From positions 1 through 64,000 of the forward strand of contig JAQNDB010000152.1 of the NCBI GenBank assembly GCA_029204045.2: a stretch of DNA of 64,000 nucleotides. Direction: 5' to 3'. Position numbers and translations under genes: made by a program. Shown in pieces: positions 22,264 through 31,670 of the stretch (its first letter is position 1; every line of letters starts with the position of its first letter). The notes beneath the pieces are model-generated. The model had not been told where the DNA came from and ran no database searches. It saw only the letters and a program-made list of their open reading frames with translations. The stretch comes from Tillandsia leiboldiana. Taxonomy: Eukaryota > Streptophyta > Magnoliopsida > Poales > Bromeliaceae.

Positions 22264-23333
22264 TGTCACGCCCCGGGGTCGAAACTGCGACCCGGGATCG
22301 CCAACAGATCCGCCACCTATACGAAAACTCCGCATAGGCGAAGCGTCCAACTTGAAAAGAAAAATCTACTACAGCTAAACAGATATCAGAGCTGTAAAAT
22401 AAAAAGTTGTAAAACTCAAATCCAACACTGTACAACTGGAAAAATGATACAACATCCATATCCCAAAAATAGAATCATACAATAACCTCTGATACAACAT
22501 CCAAGAACCCAAACGGGGAGATAAACTAAAATAATAATACACCAATGTACAGGCTCTCAGTACAAGTCAGATCCTCACAATACAACAATCTCTCAAAAGT
22601 GGAAATAAAATAATCTACTGACTATACTACAGATCTCCAATGTGGGGGTACAGCTACTCTCCAAAGATAGGTAGGGATCTAGCTCACGACTCCCTCGCCT
22701 CGAACAGCAACAGCAGAATCAACATCTCCCACAGATGACTCTGCAAACCAAAGGAGAGGAAAGAAATGGGAGGGGGAGAACCCCCAACGGGTATGAGAAC
22801 TACATCAACACGTAGTTCTCAGTGGGTACCGCCACCAAGCCCGACGTCCTGCCCACTAAGTCTACTAGAGGCATAAGATAACAATGCAGTAAAAACTGAA
22901 CAAGAAAAGCCGGAGATACTCTACAACTACCATGCCTCCATCTAAATGCTCAATGGGTGATACAGGTGAAAATATATGCAACCACTCGCACCCAAGGTGC
23001 TCAATCGACCCAATCGAACTAACTGCCTCATAAGGTCCAGTCAAGCCTGCGCCTACCTACTACCATTACATCCACGGAGGACTGGACTTACGTAGGGCAT
23101 CAGTGACTACCAAAACTGGCCCAGCCAGAGGGACTGTATCGACAAGTCGCGATACTAAAGTAATAGGCCCACTCCGGACGGGGCACTCGAGGGGCGCGAC
23201 CCCACCGAGGAAAAAGGTATCCGCGCATCTCTGTCGAGCTTAAAGTGGCTCCTGCAGACTATAATCAAAATCCACGCTAACTCTCAGAATGGAAGGACTC
23301 AAGATCCTCAAACATCTCACACGACGGTCGGAG
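22264..23333 (-). repeat. Chromovirus G2 LTR, first part (split by element F)
   Basis: It starts with TGTCACGCCCCGGGG, the reverse complement of an LTR end GGGGCGTGACA, and is inserted in the G1 integrase. It shares long stretches with 29741-31670, 52758-53797 and 61476-64000, including CTCTCCAAAGATAGGTAGGG-like text and a perfect 10-bp hairpin at 22794-22821. It continues at 29684 on the other side of element F. Confidence 0.82.
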
Positions 23334-24727
23334 TGTTACGGCATTTTGGTGTTGGCATATTTCGTGAGTCAAGTCAGTGAGTTGAGTCGGAGTCTTAAAG
23401 GGATCAAATTGTCAATCAGCAATCAAAGACTTAGAGAAGATTCAACAAGAGCTCAAGTTGACACTCAGTGTCTTGAGTCTTGAAGATTGAAGTTGAAGAA
23501 TTGTGGATCAGTTACATCAATCTCAAGAAGAAAGTATTCAAGAGGATCAGGTATGTTTAACTAAATAATTGTGGTGATCCGAATACTTTCTTATAGTGTA
23601 GAAACACTTGGAAGAATTTTTAATTGCATAAAAATCAAAAGTTGGACATGGGACATGTTCAGGATCCGGATCAGACCTTGCAATCCGGATCCCGAAGGGT
23701 ACTTGTTCATTGGCAATTTCAATCCGGATCCTAGGCCATTCCGATCCGGATCCCGAACATGGGACTTTGCTGAATTGCATGAACGATCCAGATCGGACCT
23801 TGCAATCCGGATCCCGAACCCTTGGTTTTCTGGAATCGTCAATCTCGTTACGACGATCCGGATCGCTTTAAATCCGATCCGGATCGCCGTCCTGAAAATT
23901 TCCAGATAAGGTATGTTTTTGATTCTTATCTCTTTCCAAAGGTTTCTAAACTATAAATAGACATTTAGGGTTTCTCAAAAACGTGGGTTCTCTACCGATT
24001 AATTAATTAAACACTTGAGAGCAACCCTAGAGGCTAGGTTTTTATCGTTCTTCTTTTTAGCCTCTTTTAGGTCAATTCGATGGTTCTTTCAAGAACATAT
24101 CTTTTGTCGAATTGATCTAATCTTTGCTTAGAGATTTCTTCTACGGTTCCTCAATGAGAATCTAAGCAAAGGATCACCATCGAAGTCAATATTCTTATCG
24201 ACTGAGTTTGCGTCGTGGATTCGACGTGGCATCGTGGATTCGGTGTGCTAAAGGCGTTTCGTGGATTCGAAACGTGTGCTTGTGGATTCGAGTGGCGTTC
24301 GTGGATTCGAACGTGTGCAGTGGACGTGCAAACGGTGGAGCGCGAGGTCCGAAGAAGTTGAAGGAGGGGTTAAATCCGTGGAGACGGTAATCACCTTGTT
24401 ATTCTTCTTTTCTTAGTGGATTGTTATTGCGTGGACATCCAACCGGTCAGCGCAAGGTCCGAAGAAGCTGAAGGAGGGGTTGAGTCCGTGGAGTCGGTAA
24501 TCACCTTGTTATTCTTCTATTCTTAGTGGATTGTTATTGCGTGTTGGTCCCGTGGTTTTTCTCCTGGATTGGAGTTTCCACGTAAATCTCGGTGTGCTGT
24601 TTTTATTTTCCGCATTGGTTTTTATTTTGCACTGAGATTGAGTTTCTAAGTATTACACCTATTCACCCCCCCTCTAGTTGTTTGATAGTACCTATTTAGA
24701 TCCTTGTGGATCCTATAAAAACCTACA
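23334..24727 (+). repeat. 5' LTR of element F
   Basis: It reads TGTTACGG...AACCTACA over 1,394 bp. U3 palindromes are at about 23660-23885, the TATA box CTATAAATAG is at 23951-23960, and a five-unit TGGATT hairpin array is at 24205-24320. A duplicated leader segment follows: the stretch around CGAAGAAGTTGAAGGAGGGG at about 24340-24420 recurs at about 24455-24540 with small changes. Confidence 0.93.
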
Positions 24728-24729
24728 AT

Positions 24730-24741
24730 TGGTATCAGAGA
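24730..24741 (+). promoter_or_regulatory. Primer binding site of element F
   Basis: TGGTATCAGAGA lies two bases after the 5' LTR and matches initiator methionine tRNA except for the last base. Confidence 0.9.
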
Positions 24742-24761
24742 GGGTTTTAGGTTTATCTATC

Positions 24762-26723
24762 ATGTCGGGTGAAAGTGGTAATATTTATAGACCTCCTCTT
24801 TTTGATGGGACTAATTATGCTTATTGGAAAGTGCGGATGAGGGCTTTTCTTATCGCAATTGATGAGCGGGTATGGCAATCCGTGGAATACGGTTGGGTGC
24901 ATCCTGTTGAGGAAGTAGGAAATTCTACTACCCCAAAACCTCGCTCTAGATGGTCCAAAGAGGAACTCGAAAGATCTTCTTACAATGGGAAAGGTATGAA
25001 CGCTCTTTTTAACTCTCTTTCCTCAACTGAGTTCACAAGAATTTCCGCGTGTGAAACCGCGAAGGAAATTTGGGATATTCTCAAAATTACACATGAGGGT
25101 ACTAATCTTGTAAAAATTCAAAAGCTCCAGATGCTTACAAGTCAATTTGACTCTATTCATATGGAAGAGCATGAATTGTTTACATATTATTACACTAGAC
25201 TTCAAGATGTGATCAATACTTGTGCTAATTTAGGAGAAAAGATCCCGGAGTCGAGAATTGTAAGAAAGATACTTCGGACTCTTCCGGAACGGTTTAGGGC
25301 AAAAGTTACCGCCATTGAAACCGTTAGTCATCCGGATGAGATGAGTGTAGAGGAATTAGTAGGTGCTTTGCAAACTTATGAAATGACTTTTCCTACTAAT
25401 CAAGTTTCTTCCAAGTCTTCTTCTAAGCTTACAGGTATTGCATTCAAATCAACAAAGGAAGAAGATAGCGAATCAAGTTCCGACGATGAAATCTCTTTTG
25501 CCGATTTTGAAGAACAATTGGCGCGGATCACAAAGAAATTTCGTCGGAAATTTTGGAAGAATCAAACCGATGGATCTTCATCCACGAAACCATCTAAAGG
25601 ATCATCGGGTTCTAAATTCTCTAATCTCAAAGGCGTTGCAAAACCTTCTAAAGAAAAAGAAAAAGATGATTTCGAAGGGGAAATCCAATGCTATCGATGC
25701 AAAGGCTACGACCATTTTTCAACGGATTGTCCTTCTCCGAAATCATATAAAAAGAAGGCTTTGCAAGCGAAAACTTGGGACGATTCTACCTCTAATGAAT
25801 CGACCTCAAGTAAAGAGGAAAAAGCCGTTGCCTTACACGCCTCTCAAATTCCCTCCTCTAATGTTTGTTTATCATCTTTAATCACTGACTCTACTCCTTT
25901 GATTTTGTATGAAACATCAACAACCGGCGGAGAGTCATCAAGTGAGGGGGAGTCGGACGAAGAAGAACTCGTTGAGGCATATCAACAACTTCTTACGGAA
26001 TCAAAGAAGATGGCCAAGCATATCAAGAAGTTGAGGAAGCAACGACTTGAAGTTCAAGACGAGAATCAAGCTTTAAAGATAAAACTTCATGATCTCGAGG
26101 AGGAACAAGGACGTTTATTGAATAACAATAAAATCCTCCAAGAAAAGCTAAACCAATCGGAGACAAACGCTAAATCATATATGGACAAGATTGGTTTTCT
26201 AGAAAAACAGTTTGAGGAGATTCATGTCACCAACCAAGTTTTGACCAAGCAAGTTCATGAACTCAAATTCGACATACAAAGGCTTTCAACCGGTTCCAAT
26301 AAACTAGATTGTATATCCGGATTAGGTCAAACAAGCAAGGTTGGTTTGGGATTCAAAAAGGACCAAACTGTGCATGCTTCAAGTTCCACATTCAAATGGA
26401 AAGGAAGAACGTGTCACCTTTGTGGACTTGAAGGACATTTGGTGAAGGATTGCCCGAAAAAGAGAAAGAAGAATTCTTCGGCAACTTCATCTACGGAGCG
26501 AACTCAACAGAATCAAAATACACATCAAGTCAAAGGAGTTCACTCAACCCACCAAAGGTCCGAGCCACAACATCAATCATACAAGTGGATCACTACGAGG
26601 CAAAGACCTAAGGTGAATCAACAGTCAAAGCGGACAACCCCCGGCCACAACGAATCAAGACAACCCAAAATCCAGCGATTTTGGATTCGGAAAGGTGATA
26701 TCTTTCCTTGTCTTAAGTTCTAA
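24762..26723 (+). CDS. Gag polyprotein of element F, 653 aa, intact
   Basis: This is the capsid-nucleocapsid protein that would package the element RNA. The start is the ATG 20 bp after the primer site (MSGESGNIYRPPLF), aligned with gag of A, E and H. In order it shows a copia gag domain (about residues 10-220, with DGTNYAYWKVRMRAFL and TLPERFRAKV), an acidic linker, zinc knuckle 1 (CYRCKGYDHFSTDC, about 308-321) and a Ser/Thr/Glu linker. A long coiled coil (about 405-530) and zinc knuckle 2 (CHLCGLEGHLVKDC, about 558-571) follow, then a Lys/Arg/Gln-rich tail ending IRKGDIFPCLKF. In A and H the same tail motif continues directly into protease. Here a stop follows, and element E stops at the same residue. 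Gag is therefore precisely cut off, and it is open throughout. Confidence 0.92.
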   Translation: MSGESGNIYRPPLFDGTNYAYWKVRMRAFLIAIDERVWQSVEYGWVHPVEEVGNSTTPKPRSRWSKEELERSSYNGKGMNALFNSLSSTEFTRISACETAKEIWDILKITHEGTNLVKIQKLQMLTSQFDSIHMEEHELFTYYYTRLQDVINTCANLGEKIPESRIVRKILRTLPERFRAKVTAIETVSHPDEMSVEELVGALQTYEMTFPTNQVSSKSSSKLTGIAFKSTKEEDSESSSDDEISFADFEEQLARITKKFRRKFWKNQTDGSSSTKPSKGSSGSKFSNLKGVAKPSKEKEKDDFEGEIQCYRCKGYDHFSTDCPSPKSYKKKALQAKTWDDSTSNESTSSKEEKAVALHASQIPSSNVCLSSLITDSTPLILYETSTTGGESSSEGESDEEELVEAYQQLLTESKKMAKHIKKLRKQRLEVQDENQALKIKLHDLEEEQGRLLNNNKILQEKLNQSETNAKSYMDKIGFLEKQFEEIHVTNQVLTKQVHELKFDIQRLSTGSNKLDCISGLGQTSKVGLGFKKDQTVHASSSTFKWKGRTCHLCGLEGHLVKDCPKKRKKNSSATSSTERTQQNQNTHQVKGVHSTHQRSEPQHQSYKWITTRQRPKVNQQSKRTTPGHNESRQPKIQRFWIRKGDIFPCLKF

Positions 26724-28291
26724 ATAGCTTATGACTGTATGTAATGCTTTGATTGGTTTTCTCCTCATATTTTTCTTAATCTTTGCATTACATGTTTTTT
26801 CAATGCTCTTGGTTTTATGTTTTGTTCTTGAACAAAAGGTTTTTAACGATCAAGTACATTGAATAAAAGGGGTTTCACGTTCATTCACTCCAAATTAATT
26901 TTATATGGATTATCAACTTTACTCCATAATCATAATCTTGAAGATACTTCATTATAGGAGTTTTTGATATTATAAGCATCAAATTTTAGAAATCATGTGT
27001 GATCTTTAGATGCTTAATCTATCTCGGTTGTGTGAATTCATTGTGATAAACGTGAGACAACCGATAGACTAAAATTTGGGATTTAATTCTTTCACGTAAG
27101 AGATTGCATTCTTACAAGGGTAATGAAATGGTTTGCAAAAGATGTGGAAAGAGTTACATCCGAAAGGAGTGTGAAAACTACCACCACATGTTGGAAAGAG
27201 CTGCCACCCCGGTCGTCCGGTCTGTGTGTGAAGCTACCACATGTTATGGATGCTTGAAAATTATTTATGAAATTTTGTTTAGTTGAAGCATTCGGAGATT
27301 TTAATTTAAAGCTCTTATTTTGAACAATCTCCTGGTTGGTATAAGGTGGGATAGTTGAAAGATGCTCAAAGAGCCACCCTTAGGTATTTTAGTGCTTATC
27401 TCAAATTTGAAAGGGTAAAATTCAAAATTGATGTCATTTGGAAATCTCTGTAAGTCATCTTTGTAAATCCGTTACATCTTGATAGACTTTGGATCTCAAG
27501 ACTATTTTTGATGACTTGTGTTTGACGAATATAACATGAAAAACTGTTTATAATGTTTTATCTTTGTTTTTCATGATTTAGGAGTAAATCTTTTTAATTT
27601 TGTGAAATTAATTGGATTGAATGGCATCTGTGTGAATTCATTGTTTAAAGCACTTAAATTGATTTCTTGATGGAATACAAATCGGTATTTGAAAAGATTC
27701 TAAAATCTGGATTTGTTTCAAGAAATTATTTGATTTTTGCTTTCTGGTACAGGTACGCAATCTGCATTTTTGTTATATACCGGAACTGAGCCTTTATCTC
27801 TCTTTCTCTATGAACTAATGCTGTTAGTGATTTTCTTTTGTCTAGTATGTTCACTGTTTGACAATTTGTGACAAAAAGGGGGGGAGAACATAAATGCTCA
27901 AGATAGGGGGAGAACATGGAGAACATGGAGAACATGTTAGAGATGCTCATGATAGGGGGAGATAAAGAAAGGACTGAAAGAGCCGAAAAATAAAAGAACC
28001 AAAAGGACGAATCAAATGTAGGATTCTAATTTCTAACGACTAACGTTTTGATTTTGTTTGGAGTTTTGTTTTGCAGGAATTACATCACTTTAAGACTCCA
28101 AGTCCTAAGTCATAGAGTATGTTCTAGGACTGTTTGGTTCAAATGTAATTTTGTATTTATTGGATCTTTCACGCAAAGAAAATCAATGTTTTGGTGATAA
28201 CATTGAATTTCGACTTTTTGGTTTAAGATGAGTGACTTGAGCGCTTTTATGTATATTTGGGTTTTGTCACGAAATTGCCAAAGGGGGAGAT
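26724..28291 (+). other. Noncoding region of element F with conserved block and polypurine tracts
   Basis: There are no pol remnants. Conserved block 1 is at about 27140-27245 and block 2 at about 27334-27384, both shared with A, B and E. Purine tracts lie at 27870-27887 (GACAAAAAGGGGGGGAGAA), about 27905-27913 and 27951-27962, and the tract next to the LTR is GCCAAAGGGGGAGAT at 28278-28291. Short repeats of GAACATGGA occur near 27910-27935. Confidence 0.8.
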
Positions 28292-29683
28292 TGTTACGAC
28301 ATTTTGGTGTTGGCATATTTCGTGAGTCAAGTCAGTGAGTTGAGTCGGAGTCTTAAAGGGATCAAATTGTCAATCAGCAATCAAAGACTTAGAGAAGATT
28401 CAACAAGAGCTCAAGTTGACACTCAGTGTCTTGAGTCTTGAAGATTGAAGTTGAAGAATTGTGGATCAGTTACATCAATCTCAAGAAGAAAGTATTCAAG
28501 AGGATCAGGTATGTTTAACTAAATAATTGTGGAGATCCGAATACTTTCTTATAGTGTAGAAACACTTGGAAGAATTTTTAATTGCATAAAAATCAAAAGC
28601 TGGACATGGGACATGTTCAGGATCCGGATCAGACCTTGCAATCCGGATCCCGAAGGGTACTTGTTCATTGGCAATTTCAATCCGGATCCTAGGCCATTCC
28701 GATCCGGATCCCGAACATGGGACTTTGCTGAATTGCATGAACGATCCGGATCGGACCTTGCAATCCGGATCCCGAACCCTTGGTTTTCTGGAATCGTCAA
28801 TCTCGTTACGACGATCCGGATCGCTTTAAATCCGATCCGGATCGCCGTCCTGAAAATTTCCAAATAAGGTATGTTTTTGATTCTTATCTCTTTCCAAAGG
28901 TTTCTAAACTATAAATAGACATTTAGGGTTTCTCAAAAACGTGGGTTCTCTACCGATTAATTAATCAAACACTTGAGAGCAACCCTAGAGGCTAGGTTTT
29001 TATCGTTCTTCTTTTTAGCCTCTTTTAGGTCAATTCGATGGTTCTTTCAAGAACATATCTTTTGTCGAATTGATCTAATCTTTGCTTGGAGATTTCTTCT
29101 ACGGTTCCTCAATGAGAATCTAAGCAAAGGATCACCATCGAAGTCAATATTCTTATCGACTGAGTTTGCGTCGTGGATTCGACGTGGCATCGTGGATTCG
29201 GTGTGCTAAAGGCGTTTCGTGGATTCGAAACGTGTGCTCGTGGATTCGAGTGGCGTTCGTGGATTCGAACGTGTGCAGTGGACGTGCAAACGGTGGAGCG
29301 CGAGGTCCGAAGAAGTTGAAGGAGGGGTTAAATCCGTGGAGACGGTAATCACCTTGTTATTCTTCTTTTCTTAGTGGATTGTTATTGCGTGGACATCCAA
29401 CCGGTCAGCGCAAGGTCCGAAGAAGTTGAAGGAGGGGTTGAGTCCGTGGAGTCGGTAATCACCTAGTTATTCTTCTTTTCTTAGTGGATTGTTATTGCGT
29501 GTTGGTCCCGTGGTTTTTCTCCTGGATTGGAGTTTCCACGTAAATCTCGGTGTGCTGTTTTTATTTTCCGCATTGGTTTTTATTTTGCACTGAGATTGAG
29601 TTTCTAAGTATTACACCTATTCACCCCCCTCTAGTTGTTTGATAGTACCTATTTAGATCCTTGTGGATCCATAAAAACCTACA
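28292..29683 (+). repeat. 3' LTR of element F
   Basis: This is the 1,392-bp partner of 23334-24727, with TATA at 28909-28918 and hairpin array at 29163-29275. One hairpin shows CTCG/CGAG where the 5' LTR has CTTG/CGAG, a change that keeps pairing through a G-U pair in RNA. Confidence 0.93.
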
Positions 29684-29740
29684 CGGAGTACTCTCAACGA
29701 CTCAGCTAACCAGCTCTCACGAATCTCGAGACACTAACGA
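29684..29740 (-). repeat. Chromovirus G2 LTR, second part
   Basis: This is the continuation of 22264-23333 beyond element F and begins with the target duplicate CGGAG. It ends where the next TGTCACGCCCC (G3) starts. Confidence 0.65.
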
Positions 29741-31670
29741 TGTCACGCCCCGAGGTCGAAACTGCGACCCGGGCTCGCCAACAGATCCGCCACCTATGCC
29801 AACCTGCATAGACGAAGCGTCCTACCTGCAAGAAAGTACTACAGCTAAACAGATATCAGAGCTATAAATAAAAACCTGCTGTATAACTAAAATCAATCAC
29901 TGTACAACTGGAAATAATACAACAAGATCCGCCTCCCAATAATAATAATAATAATACAATGTCCTCAAATACAAGCTCTGAACCCAACCGGGAGGTATCT
30001 CCAATAAATACAACATTGTACAGTCTCTCAATACGTAATATCCTCACTACAACAGTCTCTCAAAAGAGGAAAAAGAACAACTAATCTACTGATGATCTCC
30101 TCTGAAGGGGTACCGTTACTCTCCAACGACGGGTAGGGATCTAGCTCGTGACTCCCTCGCCTCGATCAACAACCGCAGAATCAGCAACACCCGCTAAGAC
30201 TCTGCAAAACAAAGGAGAGGAAAGAAAAGGGGGGGGGAAACCCCCAATGGGTGTGAGAACTACACCAAAAAGGGAGTTCTCAGTGGGTACCACCGCCAGA
30301 CCCGACGGTCTGCCCACCAAGTCCTCAAGAGGCAAAAACTAACCAAAGCCGTGAGAATGAAACAAGAATGCTGATGACGCTCAACAGCTACTATGCCTTC
30401 CTCTAAAAGCTCAAGAGGGGAGAAACAAAGAATGGTATGCAACCACTAGCACATGAAGTGCACAATCGACCCATTCGAGCTGACTGCCACATCTGGTCCA
30501 GTCAACAAGCGCCCTACCTACGACCACCTCCCACTGACGGGCAGGAATTACATAGGGCGTCCAAACGGACTAACTCGCTATCGAGTAGTGGCTCAAGCAG
30601 GCTATAGTCAAAATCCACGCTCTCTCTCAGAACGGATAAACTCAAGATCACCAAGCCTCTCGCACAATGGTCAACAACTCACCAACTCTGTCATCACTCA
30701 CAACTCACCAACTCTGTCATCACTCACAACTCACCAACTGACCGGCCAATCACGGTCTGACCGGAACCCAACACGGTCTAAAGCCTACTCCGGAGCGGCG
30801 CTCGAGGGGAGCGACCCACACGAGCAAAGTATCTCAGTAACAAGTAACACAAGTATCTCTAGATAGCAGGACTAGATCATGACTATGATCAAAGTGGGAA
30901 AGCCCAACCACTAAAGAAGACCCCGATCCTCAATCAGATGCAAAAGTACTCAAATAGTGGGAAACTCTGTCCACTAGAGAACTCTGATACCCAATCTGAT
31001 GCATAAATAAATATCCGGTCAACCGCCCAATATCCGCGGTTGCCGCAAAGCCCCACAACTAATCCAACCTGTCCCAGACACCAAGTCCCGACTACACTAC
31101 CCAGACCACTGCTCGAACCCAAGCAACACTGACCACTTGACTAGCAAAGGCGGAGAAAGGAAAAGCATGGTTTCTCCTAAGTCAAGTTCCCATAAGTAGT
31201 GCAGCAGTAAAAGATGGCCTAACTACATGACCATACAAGCATGCAAATGTCCTCAAGGAAATAAAAGGGGGTAAAGCATAATAATAGATCCTTTAGGAAT
31301 AAACAACATGCCGGAATCCCTAAAGAACTAAACCTGTCCACAATCCAGGGTCCATCAACAGAATGATCATAATAACTCCTCAGAGTACAAATCCGCACAT
31401 AGCTACGAAATCATGTCCCAAAGCATAAACCAACCACATGAAAGGCTATATGCTAACATGGCATGTTACATAATCTCATAGGGTAACATTATCCTAGGTA
31501 AGCTTACACTAATCATCACATAGATGTCCAAGTCATGCAAGTCCTCAGTATACCTCATAAATACTATTCTTGCAATCATTTATACAAATATCATTATCAA
31601 GCTTACCTACCTACCAACATAAACCATGTACCCTAAACATGCATGCATCAGTCATAGAGGGGTGACATCC
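29741..31670 (-). repeat. Chromovirus G3 LTR (interrupted by the D array)
   Basis: It starts TGTCACGCCCCGAGG and matches the G2, G4 and G5 LTRs over long stretches. A hairpin with GAGAACT/AGTTCTC arms is at 30254-30282, followed by AGTGGGTACC, as in the other copies. There is no coding sequence. It is broken at 31671 by the first LTR of element D, and its remainder is not found after the D array. Confidence 0.75.
30676..30742. repeat. 26-bp tandem repeat in G3 LTR
   Basis: About 2.5 copies of a 26-bp unit beginning AACTCACCAACTCTGTCATC, with starts at 30676, 30702 and 30728. Confidence 0.9.

Larger units (their letters stand above)
23334..29683 (+). mobile_element. Element F: gag-only SIRE-type retrotransposon, TSD CGGAG
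   Basis: This is a complete 6,350-bp element with LTRs at 23334-24727 and 28292-29683, primer site, intact gag, a noncoding region and polypurine tract. It is flanked by CGGAG at 23329-23333 and 29684-29688. There is no protease, integrase, RT or RNase H and no extra ORF, so it depends on enzymes from related elements. The two LTRs differ at roughly a dozen positions that I could spot. This layout matches the class described as terminal-repeat retrotransposons with gag (TR-GAG). It sits in the G2 LTR. Confidence 0.93.

Noticed and set aside
27104..27286. Small Cys/His-rich ORF (MVCKRCGKSYIRKECEN-like) in F, similar in E
   Set aside because: Tempting as a zinc-finger peptide, but the block is kept in A and B without the frame, so the conservation is at nucleotide level.
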